Shown here: piece after piece, positions 1 through 7,949 of the stretch | How positions within the stretch are numbered: the stretch's first letter is position 1 | Layout of the letters: each line of letters starts with the position of its first letter | NCBI GenBank assembly: GCA_022842725.1 | Contig: JALHOZ010000022.1 | Coordinates: 1 to 64,000, forward strand | DNA: 64,000 bases | Direction: 5' to 3' | DNA from: Saprospiraceae bacterium | GTDB lineage: Bacteria; Bacteroidota; Bacteroidia; Chitinophagales; Saprospiraceae | The notes under the pieces: generated by a model | Database searches by the model: none | What the model was told of the DNA's origin: nothing | What the model saw: only the letters and a program-made list of their open reading frames with translations | Made by a program: the position numbers and the translations under genes

Positions 1-1609
1 TAATACCTGTTTGTGTACTGAGGAGTTCGATGAGGGCTACAGGAAAAACATTATCTATTTTACCGATATTGATAAAATAATTTACCATGTTGGGTCTTGA
101 AGGTCTTTTTTCATCACCATCCCGACTCTTTTTGAAATCTCTTTCAAAAGGAAGGCTGTCTTTACCTTTTTTACCTTTGTCCCGGTCCCGATCGCGGTCT
201 CTGCCTCTGTCGCGATCTCTCCCATGATCTCTGTCCCTGCCGTGATCCCGATCTCTGTCTTTGTCCCTTTTTCTTCGGTCATCAACAAACAAATTCAGAT
301 CATCCCGCTCCACCTTTTTATACAATTTGTCAAATTCCAGAGCAAGAATGTTTTTGATCAGATCTTCTTTTGAAAGGCCTGAAAAAGCATCCAATGCTTT
401 GTTGATCATTTCATCATTGAGTTCGATGGTATCAGCGTTCAGGATTTTTTCAGTAAATTTTTCAATTTTTTTACTGTACATCTGAGATTGAAGCGGCACT
501 TTAACGTGTGCTATTTCTACCCCGATAATTTTTTCAAAAAACCGGATTCTTCCTACATCCTGTGGTGTGACGATAGCCAGGGATGTTCCTTTTTTACCTG
601 CTCTCGCAGTTCTTCCGCTTCGATGCGTATAGTACTCAGGATTATCAGGAAGTGAATAGTGCACAACATGCGTCAGGTTGTCCACATCAATTCCTCTGGC
701 CGCCACATCTGTAGCTACCAGAATTGGAGTGGTTTTATTTCTGAACTTGGCCATGACGGCATCTCTTTGATTCTGAGAGAGATCTCCGTGTAATGGTTCT
801 GCCCGATATCCTTCTTTTTCAAGATATTCAGCCAATTCCTGGGTATCCATTTTTGTTTTGCAAAATATAACACCGTAAAAATCAGTCAGATAGTCAAGTA
901 CTCTTTTGAGGGCGGCTTCTTTATCTCCGCGATGAACATAGATATATTTATGTTCGATATTAACATTGGTTTTGCTCTCCGAATGAATTTTTACTTCTCC
1001 GGGATGATCCATGTAAGTATTGATTATTTTTCGGATCTCCGACGGCATGGTCGCAGAAAAAAGCCAGGTTACTTTTTCTTCCGGTGTAAATTCCAAAATT
1101 TCATCCACGGCCTCCTGAAAACCCATATTGAGCATTTCGTCTGCTTCGTCGAGAATGAGAAATTCCACATTGTCGAGAAATACTGCTTTTCTGTCAATAA
1201 GGTCTTTTAACCTTCCGGGTGTTGCCACCAAAATATGCGGCGGCATTCTTTTAATGTTACGCATCTGGGTGGATATCGGTGCACCACCATAAACCACTTC
1301 AATGCGAAGTCCTTTTTTATTTTTTCCAAACAATAACAGCTCTTTGGCTATTTGTTGGGCAAGCTCACGGGTAGGTGCCAAAACCAATCCGGTGATGTTT
1401 TTTGACGTTGTATCCGTATATTGTATCAGGGGAAGACCGAATGCTGCTGTTTTACCTGTTCCTGTTGCTGCCAGTCCTATAAAATCACCTCTTTTTTCGA
1501 GTAGTAAAGGAATGGACTTTTGTTGAATTTCTGTGGGTTTTTCATAGCCGATTTCTTCGATGGAAGAAAGTATGTCGGCATCCAATCCCAGGGATGAGAA
1601 TGTATACAA
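1..1609 (-). CDS. DEAD-box ATP-dependent RNA helicase (DeaD/CshA-like), 3' end outside window
   Basis: Unwinds RNA duplexes in ribosome assembly, translation or mRNA decay. The open frame runs off the window edge, leaving about 535 residues. Motif I (ATGTGKT, Lys about 53) and motif II (LDEADEML, Asp about 154) are in frame. After the two RecA domains comes a charged linker, about residues 448-476, of alternating Arg and Asp with a few Gly and His. A fold resembling the DbpA RNA-binding domain follows (RPNMVNYFINIG, about residue 506 on). No ATG precedes the first conserved residues: the upstream frame closes with a TGA, so I chose TTG at 1609, which gives a start like MYTFSSLGL. A -7 element at 1628-1635 lies just upstream and fits this start. 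The family is certain; the subgroup is not. Confidence 0.93.
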   Translation of the reverse strand, partial: MYTFSSLGLDADILSSIEEIGYEKPTEIQQKSIPLLLEKRGDFIGLAATGTGKTAAFGLPLIQYTDTTSKNITGLVLAPTRELAQQIAKELLLFGKNKKGLRIEVVYGGAPISTQMRNIKRMPPHILVATPGRLKDLIDRKAVFLDNVEFLILDEADEMLNMGFQEAVDEILEFTPEEKVTWLFSATMPSEIRKIINTYMDHPGEVKIHSESKTNVNIEHKYIYVHRGDKEAALKRVLDYLTDFYGVIFCKTKMDTQELAEYLEKEGYRAEPLHGDLSQNQRDAVMAKFRNKTTPILVATDVAARGIDVDNLTHVVHYSLPDNPEYYTHRSGRTARAGKKGTSLAIVTPQDVGRIRFFEKIIGVEIAHVKVPLQSQMYSKKIEKFTEKILNADTIELNDEMINKALDAFSGLSKEDLIKNILALEFDKLYKKVERDDLNLFVDDRRKRDKDRDRDHGRDRDHGRDRDRGRDRDRDRDKGKKGKDSLPFERDFKKSRDGDEKRPSRPNMVNYFINIGKIDNVFPVALIELLSTQTGI

Positions 1610-1627
1610 ATTAAAAAATTTAGGGTG

Positions 1628-1635
1628 CAAAAGTA
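1628..1635 (-). promoter_or_regulatory. -7 promoter element for the DEAD-box helicase
   Basis: The minus strand reads TACTTTTG, matching the Bacteroidota -7 consensus TAnnTTTG. It lies about 19 bases before the proposed TTG start, so the leader would be very short. No clear -33 element was identified. Confidence 0.5.
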
Positions 1636-1762
1636 GTGAAAATATCCCGATTAAACATCATGGGAATGGTGTGGTTAAATGTAAATGAATGTATATCAAT
1701 GACTTAAGTCAAATGATTAACAAGTTAATAACAATATTTATGGTAAATGATTAGGTTTAAAA

Positions 1763-2785
1763 TTAGATTAGACCCATTTTTTTCATTTTACCATATTCAG
1801 AAAAGGTTATCATTTTTTGTTGAGACTCGTCCCAAAGCTTGTGTGATGCCAATTTTAAACTCTCCCAAAATCCCAAAATGGTGGTATAATTATTTACCCA
1901 GGGATTTTCTGCAAGGGCTTTCTGAAGATTATAATTTGGAATGGCCGGATTCAGGTGGTGAATATGGTGAATGCCTATATTTCCGGTAAGCCAGTTGAAT
2001 ATTGCCGGAACTTTGTAATACGTACTTCCCCGTAAAGCTGCAGTGAGATAATCCCACTTGTCTTTCCATTGTTTGTACGACGCTTCATGTTGGTGTTGTA
2101 CATAAAAAAACCAAATAGCAATGACACTAAAAATAGCGACAATGGTAAAATGGGTTGCAAAAAATTTCGCCCAACCTAAAAAGTATCCCAAAACCAAAAA
2201 TATGGATAACAAAATGACATTATTAAGCCATAGCTTCCATTTTTCATTTTTGAAAACATCCATTTGAATCAACGGCAATCTGTTGTGAATCAGAACATAA
2301 TATAATGGTCCGATCAAAAACATTACCAACCAGGATCGGTATAAACGATATTTAAGTTTGCCGAATGTGGTAAGGTTTTTATATTCATTTACCGTAAGGG
2401 TGTCTATGTCCCCTATATCTCTCAATTCGAGCTGACCATTGTGTGAATGATGAATGTGGTGTGATTTGGCCCAGTAAGAGTACGGAATGGTACTAAACAG
2501 ACTGCAGGCAAAACCTATGGCATTTCTGACTTTTCCGTTTGACACAAAAGTTCTGTGACCGCAATCATGTTGGATAATAAAAATCCGCACCATAAAAAAA
2601 GCATTGACAACACCCAGTAAAAGTGTCAGCCAATAAGAATAATCATAAGCAAAATACATCAATACCCAAATACCTATAAAAGGTAAAAAGGAATTGAGAA
2701 TTTGAATGGTTGCCTTGTATTTGTCGGTTTTTGTATACTTCTGAAAAGATTTGATGAGTTGGTTGTCTATCTGAATACGCTCCAT
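1763..2785 (-). CDS. Membrane fatty acid desaturase
   Basis: Diiron integral-membrane desaturase that inserts a cis double bond into acyl chains of membrane lipids. At 340 residues it is normal for the bacterial family. The three histidine boxes are visible: HDCGH at 73-77, SHHIHHSH at 108-115 and HHIHH at 273-277. Hydrophobic hairpins lie at about 31-70 and 187-228. A further QHQHE at about 230-234 is also typical of the DesA-like delta-12 group. The gene stands alone, 153 bases from the helicase in the same direction, with its own -7 element at 2814-2821. The family is clear; the position of the double bond cannot be read from the sequence. Low-temperature induction is known for the family but no sign of it is visible here. 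Confidence 0.92.
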   Translation of the reverse strand: MERIQIDNQLIKSFQKYTKTDKYKATIQILNSFLPFIGIWVLMYFAYDYSYWLTLLLGVVNAFFMVRIFIIQHDCGHRTFVSNGKVRNAIGFACSLFSTIPYSYWAKSHHIHHSHNGQLELRDIGDIDTLTVNEYKNLTTFGKLKYRLYRSWLVMFLIGPLYYVLIHNRLPLIQMDVFKNEKWKLWLNNVILLSIFLVLGYFLGWAKFFATHFTIVAIFSVIAIWFFYVQHQHEASYKQWKDKWDYLTAALRGSTYYKVPAIFNWLTGNIGIHHIHHLNPAIPNYNLQKALAENPWVNNYTTILGFWESLKLASHKLWDESQQKMITFSEYGKMKKMGLI

Positions 2786-2813
2786 GAAAAAAGAATAAAA
2801 ATTTTATGCGTTG

Positions 2814-2821
2814 CAAAAATA
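2814..2821 (-). promoter_or_regulatory. -7 promoter element for the desaturase
   Basis: The minus strand reads TATTTTTG, matching TAnnTTTG, about 29 bases before the desaturase ATG at 2785. Confidence 0.5.
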
Positions 2822-2930
2822 GTCAATGAAACGCTAACCCGTCTCTTTTTTGAAAGGTATTTATATGATTTGTATCTTATTGGCAGAAGGGGTATTTATT
2901 TTAAAAATTTGCACATTTTGTATAATGACA

Positions 2931-2956
2931 TATTCCCAATTTATATATTGGGAATA
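2931..2956. repeat. Perfect inverted repeat, 10-bp arms, 6-bp spacer
   Basis: Arms TATTCCCAAT and ATTGGGAATA flank TTATAT. It lies in the 449-base gap between the divergent desaturase and universal stress protein genes. There is no following T-run, so an operator is more likely than a terminator. A second inverted repeat follows at 2969-2996. Confidence 0.5.
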
Positions 2957-2968
2957 ACTGCTTTGAAC

Positions 2969-2996
2969 AAATCCTTTTTGTAAAAACGAAGGATTT
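2969..2996. repeat. Inverted repeat, 8-bp arms, 12-bp spacer
   Basis: Arms AAATCCTT and AAGGATTT flank a 12-base spacer, 12 bases after the preceding inverted repeat. The pair could be regulator-binding sites for the stress-protein gene downstream or the desaturase upstream. No function can be assigned from the sequence. Confidence 0.4.
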
Positions 2997-3148
2997 CCTA
3001 CGGTAAACCAATGTAATAGTTTTTTGGTTTTTTTTTTGTAGCCTCCGCTTTGATCTTACCGTTTTTCCGGAGATTAAAATTAAGTTCCTGTTTTGATGAT
3101 AGTAAGGGAATCAAATGTCATCTAAAAATTATACCGGTCATAAAACAT

Positions 3149-3162
3149 ATGATTTACATCAT
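3149..3162. promoter_or_regulatory. Putative Fnr/Crp-family binding site
   Basis: The site reads ATGAT-TTAC-ATCAT, a perfect dyad that keeps the TGAT-N4-ATCA core of the Fnr/Dnr consensus. Its centre lies about 65 bases upstream of the start expected from the -7 element at 3208-3215, a usual place for an activator of this family. It suggests that the first universal stress protein gene responds to low oxygen or nitric oxide. This is inference from a single site. Confidence 0.4.
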
Positions 3163-3207
3163 GTTTCACAGGAAATCTTTATCAACATTTTATTTCGCCG
3201 ATACCGG

Positions 3208-3215
3208 TAGTTTTG
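3208..3215 (+). promoter_or_regulatory. -7 promoter element for the first universal stress protein
   Basis: TAGTTTTG matches TAnnTTTG, with the ATG of the stress-protein gene 20 bases downstream. The -33 region is weak, as expected if an activator is needed. Confidence 0.5.
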
Positions 3216-3234
3216 TAACAGTAAAAGTAAGTAT

Positions 3235-4098
3235 ATGACACCTAAAATTCTTGTTCCCGTCGATTTTACCAAAACCGCATTTTCTGCATATATGTATGCA
3301 AATCAATTTGCACATGCCTGCAAAGGTGAGATTACGCTTATTCACGTCTTGCAAGGCAATTTTTCAACAGCAGATACTCATTTCGTAGATACTCTTGAAT
3401 CTTTGGTTCATTCAGCCAAACAAAGGTTAGAATATTTTGCCAATGAATATCCCAAAGAATTGGGGTATTCATTGCTTCCTATAAAAACCGGATATGAAAT
3501 CAGGTATGGTGTTCCCGGATTTACAGTTACAGATTTTGCTTCTGATATGGACTATCAATACATTGTGGCAGGAACCAAAGACAACCACAACATTATCGAA
3601 AAAATATTAGGGACAACCTCAAAAATCATGGCCAAAACGACCAGAGTCCCGATTATTTTTATCCATGAAAATACCCGGTATGTCGTTCCTCAGAAAATTG
3701 TATTTGCGATCGATGACAAAGCAGATTTTGACGAATGTATAGATGTTTTTATGAATTTTAATCAAAATTTTCTGGCAAAAACAGTTTTTATCCATATTGG
3801 TGCTGATACTCCGGCTCTCGAACAAACCAAAAGTGTACTCATCAAAGAAATATTCGAATCGAAATATCCGACCTTTAGTTTTGATGTAAAAAGTGTCAGA
3901 GGAAGCGATGTAACTCAATCCATTATCGATTTCAGCATATTCGAAAAAGTGGATGTGCTCGCTGTCGTCCATCGTAAAAAAGGCTTTTTTTCTGACTTGT
4001 TTGAATCTTCCGTATCTTTGAAAGCAGTAGAAGGAATTCATCTCCCTATCTTATGGTTGGTGGAACATAAAGTGAAGCATGCCAAAAATGAGGCGTAA
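3235..4098 (+). CDS. Tandem-domain universal stress protein
   Basis: Cytoplasmic UspA-superfamily protein of 287 residues, about twice a single Usp domain. The N-terminal half begins MTPKILVPVDFT, the standard Usp beta1, and reaches the ATP-motif region at about 123-147, where the glycine pattern is degenerate (GTKDNHN...ILGTTSK). The second half, from about residue 160, starts KIVFAIDD and shows no recognisable ATP motif, so nucleotide binding is doubtful. It precedes a second Usp gene by 182 bases, and each has its own -7 element. A possible Fnr/Crp site upstream suggests control by oxygen. The exact role is unknown, as for most Usp proteins. Confidence 0.85.
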   Translation: MTPKILVPVDFTKTAFSAYMYANQFAHACKGEITLIHVLQGNFSTADTHFVDTLESLVHSAKQRLEYFANEYPKELGYSLLPIKTGYEIRYGVPGFTVTDFASDMDYQYIVAGTKDNHNIIEKILGTTSKIMAKTTRVPIIFIHENTRYVVPQKIVFAIDDKADFDECIDVFMNFNQNFLAKTVFIHIGADTPALEQTKSVLIKEIFESKYPTFSFDVKSVRGSDVTQSIIDFSIFEKVDVLAVVHRKKGFFSDLFESSVSLKAVEGIHLPILWLVEHKVKHAKNEA

Positions 4099-4246
4099 CC
4101 AAAAGTTGCTTTTTTTGGGCAAGTCAGTTTTTTTTGAAAGCTTGATGACTTTGGTAAATATAACTAGGATAGTGAACCACTTCGCTCAGGATCAATATTA
4201 AAATTCCTAAATTTTAAAAAAAATATAATAAATCAAATTCTTACCT

Positions 4247-4254
4247 TAATTTTG
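4247..4254 (+). promoter_or_regulatory. -7 promoter element for the second universal stress protein and mqnB
   Basis: TAATTTTG matches TAnnTTTG and is followed by GCAC, a frequent extension at other starts in this window. The ATG at 4281 lies 26 bases downstream. Confidence 0.5.
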
Positions 4255-4280
4255 CACTTTCATTTTAAATAATACCTTTT

Positions 4281-5081
4281 ATGAATATACTTTGTCCGAT
4301 TGACTTTTCAAATCATTCATTATATGCTTTGGATTACGCGATAAACCTGGGAAATGCCCTTGGAGCCAAACTTCATTTATTTACAGCTTATTCTGTTCCC
4401 AAAAGTACCGGAAGGTTGCGGTCTCTGGACAATGAAATCAAAAAAGCTGTTCTTGAAGATTTGTCTGATGTTTTGATGTCTGTTGAAAATAAAATTACAA
4501 CGGGAATCAAAGCCGGACATAGCGTCATGGAAGGGAATTCCGGTCGTGTCATTTCTGAGTTTTCAAAAACACATGACATTGACCTGATTGTGATGGGAAC
4601 ACAGGGGAAAGGCAGTATTTCCAATATCTTTATGGGAAGTGTGGCTAAAAAAGTTGTTGATTATGCTGAAGTTCCGGTGATTGCCATTCCTTTTCCACTG
4701 AAAGATGGTCTGGACAATAAAAAGGCTATTATCAATCTTGATGAAAAAGAAGTGAAAAACGAATATTCTTTTAGGTTTTTGCACAATTTTATTCAAAAAT
4801 TAGATATTAAGCTTGAAGTTTTTCATGTGGTGACGGATGAAAATCAAAATGATTATGTTCAGAATACCATAGAAAAATTAGGTCAAAATGTTTCAGATAT
4901 CGTAACAGTCAACAATCCTGATATTACAAATAGTATCCGGGAAAATGCTGAAAATTCGAACGGGGGATTAATTATCATGATACGCAGACCTCATAGTTTC
5001 TGGTCCAGATTATTTATGGATACCAATACCACCACAGAATTGGCTATGACACGGATTCCCATTATGATTTTACCGGAATGA
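4281..5081 (+). CDS. Tandem-domain universal stress protein
   Basis: A second UspA-superfamily protein, 266 residues in two domains. The first opens MNILCPIDFSNHS and keeps an intact ATP-binding signature, GTQGKGSISNIFMGS (G-2x-G-9x-G-S), at about 108-122, unlike its upstream neighbour. The second domain, from about residue 150, lacks that signature. The stop overlaps the mqnB start (ATGA at 5078-5081), so translation of the two is probably coupled. That links a stress protein to menaquinone synthesis and fits a role in respiratory adaptation, though this is inference from position only. Confidence 0.87.
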   Translation: MNILCPIDFSNHSLYALDYAINLGNALGAKLHLFTAYSVPKSTGRLRSLDNEIKKAVLEDLSDVLMSVENKITTGIKAGHSVMEGNSGRVISEFSKTHDIDLIVMGTQGKGSISNIFMGSVAKKVVDYAEVPVIAIPFPLKDGLDNKKAIINLDEKEVKNEYSFRFLHNFIQKLDIKLEVFHVVTDENQNDYVQNTIEKLGQNVSDIVTVNNPDITNSIRENAENSNGGLIIMIRRPHSFWSRLFMDTNTTTELAMTRIPIMILPE

Positions 5082-5770
5082 AAATTTTGATTGTTGCCGC
5101 TACAGATTTGGAGTTGCAACCGGTCATAAAAAAGTTGACAAATTATTTTGGCCTGACAAGGGATCAAAATAATTTGTACCACGCTGAGGGATTTTCTGTT
5201 ATGTTTTTAGAAAGTGGTGTCGGATCCATGATGACAGCTGTTTCATTGTTAAGATCCAAAGTTCCCATTCGTTTTGATTTGTGGATACAAATAGGCATAG
5301 CCGGTTCATTCACAAACGAATTGTCAATCGGTCAGGTGGTGGAAGTAACGAGAGAATGTTTTGGAGATCTCGGAATTGAACAGAAAGATGGTTCTTTTGC
5401 GGATGTTTTTGAAGCCGGTCTGACCCGTAAAGATTTGTTTCCTTTTGCCGACGGGACATTAATAAATCCGGTTCCTTATACTTCTTTTCCCAAAGTAAGT
5501 GGCGTCACCGTAAACAGAGTGAGCGGAACTCATGATACCATATTGGCTTCCATAAACAAGTTTGGTGCCGACATTGAAACAATGGAAGGTGGTGGTTTTT
5601 TTTATGCAGCGCTGTTAGAAAACATCCCGTTTTGCCAGATCAGAGCCATTTCCAACAAAGTTGAAGTCAGAGATATCTCTTTATGGAACATTCCTTTAGC
5701 TTTGGAAAATTTAGCACAAAATTTGGTAAAAATTTTGTCAATTATTGTAAAAAATAAGCCTGATACATAA
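5078..5770 (+). CDS. mqnB: Futalosine hydrolase
   Basis: Nucleoside hydrolase of the PNP/UDP-phosphorylase superfamily. It removes the purine base from futalosine to give dehypoxanthine futalosine, in the menaquinone pathway that replaces MenFDHCEB. At 230 residues it has the usual length. The start MKILIVAATDLE, the glycine-rich IQIGIAGSF segment at about 70-78 and the METMEGGG-like substrate loop (IETMEGGGFFYA, about 166-177) are family features. It overlaps the preceding Usp gene by 4 bases. mqnC and mqnD lie elsewhere in the window, which supports the assignment over a general methylthioadenosine nucleosidase. It converges on the ClbS/DfsB-like gene with almost no gap. Confidence 0.88.
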   Translation: MKILIVAATDLELQPVIKKLTNYFGLTRDQNNLYHAEGFSVMFLESGVGSMMTAVSLLRSKVPIRFDLWIQIGIAGSFTNELSIGQVVEVTRECFGDLGIEQKDGSFADVFEAGLTRKDLFPFADGTLINPVPYTSFPKVSGVTVNRVSGTHDTILASINKFGADIETMEGGGFFYAALLENIPFCQIRAISNKVEVRDISLWNIPLALENLAQNLVKILSIIVKNKPDT

Positions 5771-5778
5771 ACCGTTTT

Positions 5779-6294
5779 CTATGGTTGGTTTTTTGTTTCT
5801 CTAAGGGCCTTTTTTATGATTTTTAATGCCCATACATAATGACTTGAGGTGGCAGAAATAAGGTAAGCGCCCAATGTTGTTGTACCCGTCCACGCATATG
5901 TATTTTTTTCAAATAGCTCTTCTTCTGAAAGAGATATTATGAGTTTTCTGATTTCCTGATAAGAAAGTCCGAAGGAAATAAAAACTTCATCATAAGTCAG
6001 ACCCTCGTTGTTTTTTTGTATCAAACGATTGAGTTCCGGCAGGGTTTTCCATGTAAATCCTTTGGCCGGGATATCTGGTTTGATACCTTTTTTTCCTGTT
6101 TCAAACCAGGTTAACATCATTTTATGCCAGACATCAAGGTGAGCCAGAACATCCCGGATGTTACGGTTGAGCATACCTTCCGGGAACGGTTTTGTTTTTT
6201 CCTCTTCAGAAAGTTGACTGATATATGATAGTAAATTATTATATTGTTTTTGGCTTTCTTCCAAAAGTTCCGTTTTGTTTTTAGGTCTTGGCAT
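5779..6294 (-). CDS. ClbS/DfsB family four-helix protein (DUF1706)
   Basis: A 171-residue protein starting MPRPKNKTELLEESQ, typical of the ClbS/DfsB family within the DinB-like four-helix superfamily. Conserved segments include NIRDVLAHLDVWH at about 46-58 and GFTWKTLPELNR at about 79-90. The known member ClbS hydrolyses the cyclopropane warhead of colibactin and protects its producer; DfsB is linked to resistance in another cluster. Most chromosomal homologues are uncharacterised, and no toxin cluster is visible here. An upstream in-frame ATG at 6318 would overlap the preceding gene by 20 bases; I prefer 6294 because it matches the family N-terminus and leaves a 4-base gap. Probably co-transcribed with the gene at 6299-7246. 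Confidence 0.85.
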   Translation of the reverse strand: MPRPKNKTELLEESQKQYNNLLSYISQLSEEEKTKPFPEGMLNRNIRDVLAHLDVWHKMMLTWFETGKKGIKPDIPAKGFTWKTLPELNRLIQKNNEGLTYDEVFISFGLSYQEIRKLIISLSEEELFEKNTYAWTGTTTLGAYLISATSSHYVWALKIIKKALRETKNQP

Positions 6295-6298
6295 AAAA

Positions 6299-7246
6299 TT
6301 AGTTTTGTTGAATGACACTCACTGAATCAGCATAAAACCGAATGATTTTTAAAGCACGCAAGGTATTCCACCTGCTTGGTTGCCCTGCTTTTTCCATAAT
6401 AAAATGTGTTTTGCCGGGATAATGAGCAGCCACTTTCCAAACGCCTTCTTTTGTTTTCAAACGATTCAGTATCTGAAGGGATTCCGTCATTCGGTTATCA
6501 AAAGGTTTTTGGGATTTTGCAAAATATTCCAAAGCTCTGAATATATCGTAATACCAGCGTACGGGAAAATGAAATTTTAAAAAGGAAGGTCTGATAATAT
6601 TGCCTGTTTTATCTGACCTGAATAAATGATGTTGCAGTATAAATTCTTCTGCTGTGGCTTTAACATCTGACAATTCTTGTTTTCGGTAATTGTAACCTTC
6701 CGTTAAGTACTGATGAATGCCTTCCAAAACTGAAATGGTGGAGTGGAGAGAACTATGGACGCATCCTTGTCTGTTTGATTGACAATTAAAGCCTCCGTCA
6801 ACAACGATTTGGGATAACAGAAAGTCGACAACAGAACAAAGATCTTCCTCGTTTTGCCTGAAATAAGACAAAAACTGAAGGGCCATTCCGTTTACACAAA
6901 CATCACTTTTTTGAGTACTCCCAATCGGAAGTATGCCTCCGTCTTTTCCTTTTTCATGTTTCAGAATTTTTTCCATTGTGGATTTGACGGCAGGAAGATT
7001 GGGGTCGATCTGCAAATACATCAGTTCCAACAAAGTATAGTGCGTAGATGTCCATTTTGGTTGATAATAATCGTGACCCCAATATCCGTCTTTTTTTTGT
7101 TGATCAAGTATTTGTTTTCCCCAACCGGAAACAGAGATTTCAGACCTCATGCCGACATCATCATAATCTGACAAATCCCTGTGTACCTGATATCGGATGG
7201 ATGGGTCTCCGGACAATAACCAATCTGTTACTTCATGTTGGTCCAT
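6299..7246 (-). CDS. Prenyltransferase/squalene-cyclase-like alpha/alpha toroid protein
   Basis: A 315-residue soluble protein, likely cytoplasmic. Repeated helical segments with Gly-Trp or Gly-Gly turns (DGYWGHDYYQ about 53-62, KDGGILPIGST about 101-111, DGGFNCQS about 150-157, EGVWKVAAHYPG about 269-280) resemble the repeats of squalene cyclases and prenyltransferase beta subunits. The N-terminal WLLSGDPSIRYQVHRDL is common in an uncharacterised bacterial family of this fold. The DXDD motif of cyclases is not seen, so terpene cyclisation should not be assumed. It precedes the ClbS/DfsB-like gene and has its own -7 element. Function unknown. Confidence 0.75.
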   Translation of the reverse strand: MDQHEVTDWLLSGDPSIRYQVHRDLSDYDDVGMRSEISVSGWGKQILDQQKKDGYWGHDYYQPKWTSTHYTLLELMYLQIDPNLPAVKSTMEKILKHEKGKDGGILPIGSTQKSDVCVNGMALQFLSYFRQNEEDLCSVVDFLLSQIVVDGGFNCQSNRQGCVHSSLHSTISVLEGIHQYLTEGYNYRKQELSDVKATAEEFILQHHLFRSDKTGNIIRPSFLKFHFPVRWYYDIFRALEYFAKSQKPFDNRMTESLQILNRLKTKEGVWKVAAHYPGKTHFIMEKAGQPSRWNTLRALKIIRFYADSVSVIQQN

Positions 7247-7270
7247 AACCGTAATTGTTGGGTGTCATGA

Positions 7271-7278
7271 CAAAGTTA
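7271..7278 (-). promoter_or_regulatory. -7 promoter element for the toroid-protein/ClbS-like operon
   Basis: The minus strand reads TAACTTTG, matching TAnnTTTG, 25 bases before the ATG at 7246. Confidence 0.5.
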
Positions 7279-7374
7279 AGGAATTTTAAACTTTATTGCG
7301 TCAGCGGTTAATTATTTTCTCCGATGATATTTGTCATATTTAAACCGACTTCTTTAGTCAGCATCTAAAAAATA

Positions 7375-7869
7375 TTATAAAATCTCTACGGACATGTTTT
7401 GGATATCAGAGACGTTTGCTTTGATGTGTTCCTGAAACGTTGTGGCAAGAGACATTCCTTTATAATCTACCTTTACAGGAAAAGATTTATAAGAACGGTC
7501 GACCAAAACGGCTATTTCGATTTTTTTGGGAATGACTTCCAAAAAAGGTTTGCATGCGTAAAAAATGGTCCTCCCGGTATTGGCTACATCATCTATAACA
7601 ATAATGGTTTTATCCTGGTAAAAAGAAACTTCTTTTTCGGTTTCAATCGGATAGGCCAAAGGTTGAGCCGGATTCAGTTTGATTTTGGTTAGCGTTATCT
7701 TCTTTTTTCTGGTTTGCTCCAAAGCATTTTTTAACAAACCGGCAAAAATATACCCGCTGTTATTGATACCTGCCAATACCAGTTCTTTTTCTTCCAGGTT
7801 GTTTTCTAATATTTCTATAGCCAGTCTTTTTATTTTGGTTTCTATTTGGCTATGGTTGAGGATTTGCAT
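7375..7869 (-). CDS. PyrR-like phosphoribosyltransferase
   Basis: A 164-residue type I phosphoribosyltransferase. The PRPP-binding loop IIVIDDVANTGRT at residues 89-101 is intact, and an IxxSG-type loop (AGINNSGY) lies at about 33-40. The overall shape resembles PyrR/uracil or hypoxanthine phosphoribosyltransferases, but the family often moonlights as an RNA-binding regulator and the substrate base cannot be told. It is transcribed away from the membrane iron-sulfur protein, with back-to-back -7 elements only a few bases apart (7879-7896). It stands alone, with no pyrimidine genes nearby. Confidence 0.82.
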   Translation of the reverse strand: MQILNHSQIETKIKRLAIEILENNLEEKELVLAGINNSGYIFAGLLKNALEQTRKKKITLTKIKLNPAQPLAYPIETEKEVSFYQDKTIIVIDDVANTGRTIFYACKPFLEVIPKKIEIAVLVDRSYKSFPVKVDYKGMSLATTFQEHIKANVSDIQNMSVEIL

Positions 7870-7878
7870 GGAAGTATC

Positions 7879-7896
7879 TATTTTTGCACAAAGTTA
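7879..7896. promoter_or_regulatory. Interlocked divergent -7 elements
   Basis: TATTTTTG on the plus strand (7879-7886) serves the iron-sulfur operon, and TAACTTTG on the minus strand (7889-7896) serves the phosphoribosyltransferase. With two bases between them the two polymerase footprints would overlap, so the two promoters may compete. Confidence 0.5.
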
Positions 7897-7949
7897 GTAA
7901 AAACTAAAATAGTCTTTGTAATTTTAAGCCTTGTAATAAAAAATCAATT

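Noticed and set aside
180-260. Possible direct-repeat array (GATC/GACC words)
   Set aside because: Explained by the coding of alternating Arg and Asp in the helicase linker; no unique spacers, so not a CRISPR.
82-288. Small ORF on the minus strand with ATE/GTE repeats
   Set aside because: It is an alternate frame of the helicase RD linker; the true frame gives the Arg-Asp repeat and continues into the DbpA-like domain.
3619-4041. 140-codon minus-strand ORF in the first universal stress protein
   Set aside because: Opposite a Usp-family gene with clear motifs; rich in Phe and Tyr from antisense reading of Lys/Glu codons.
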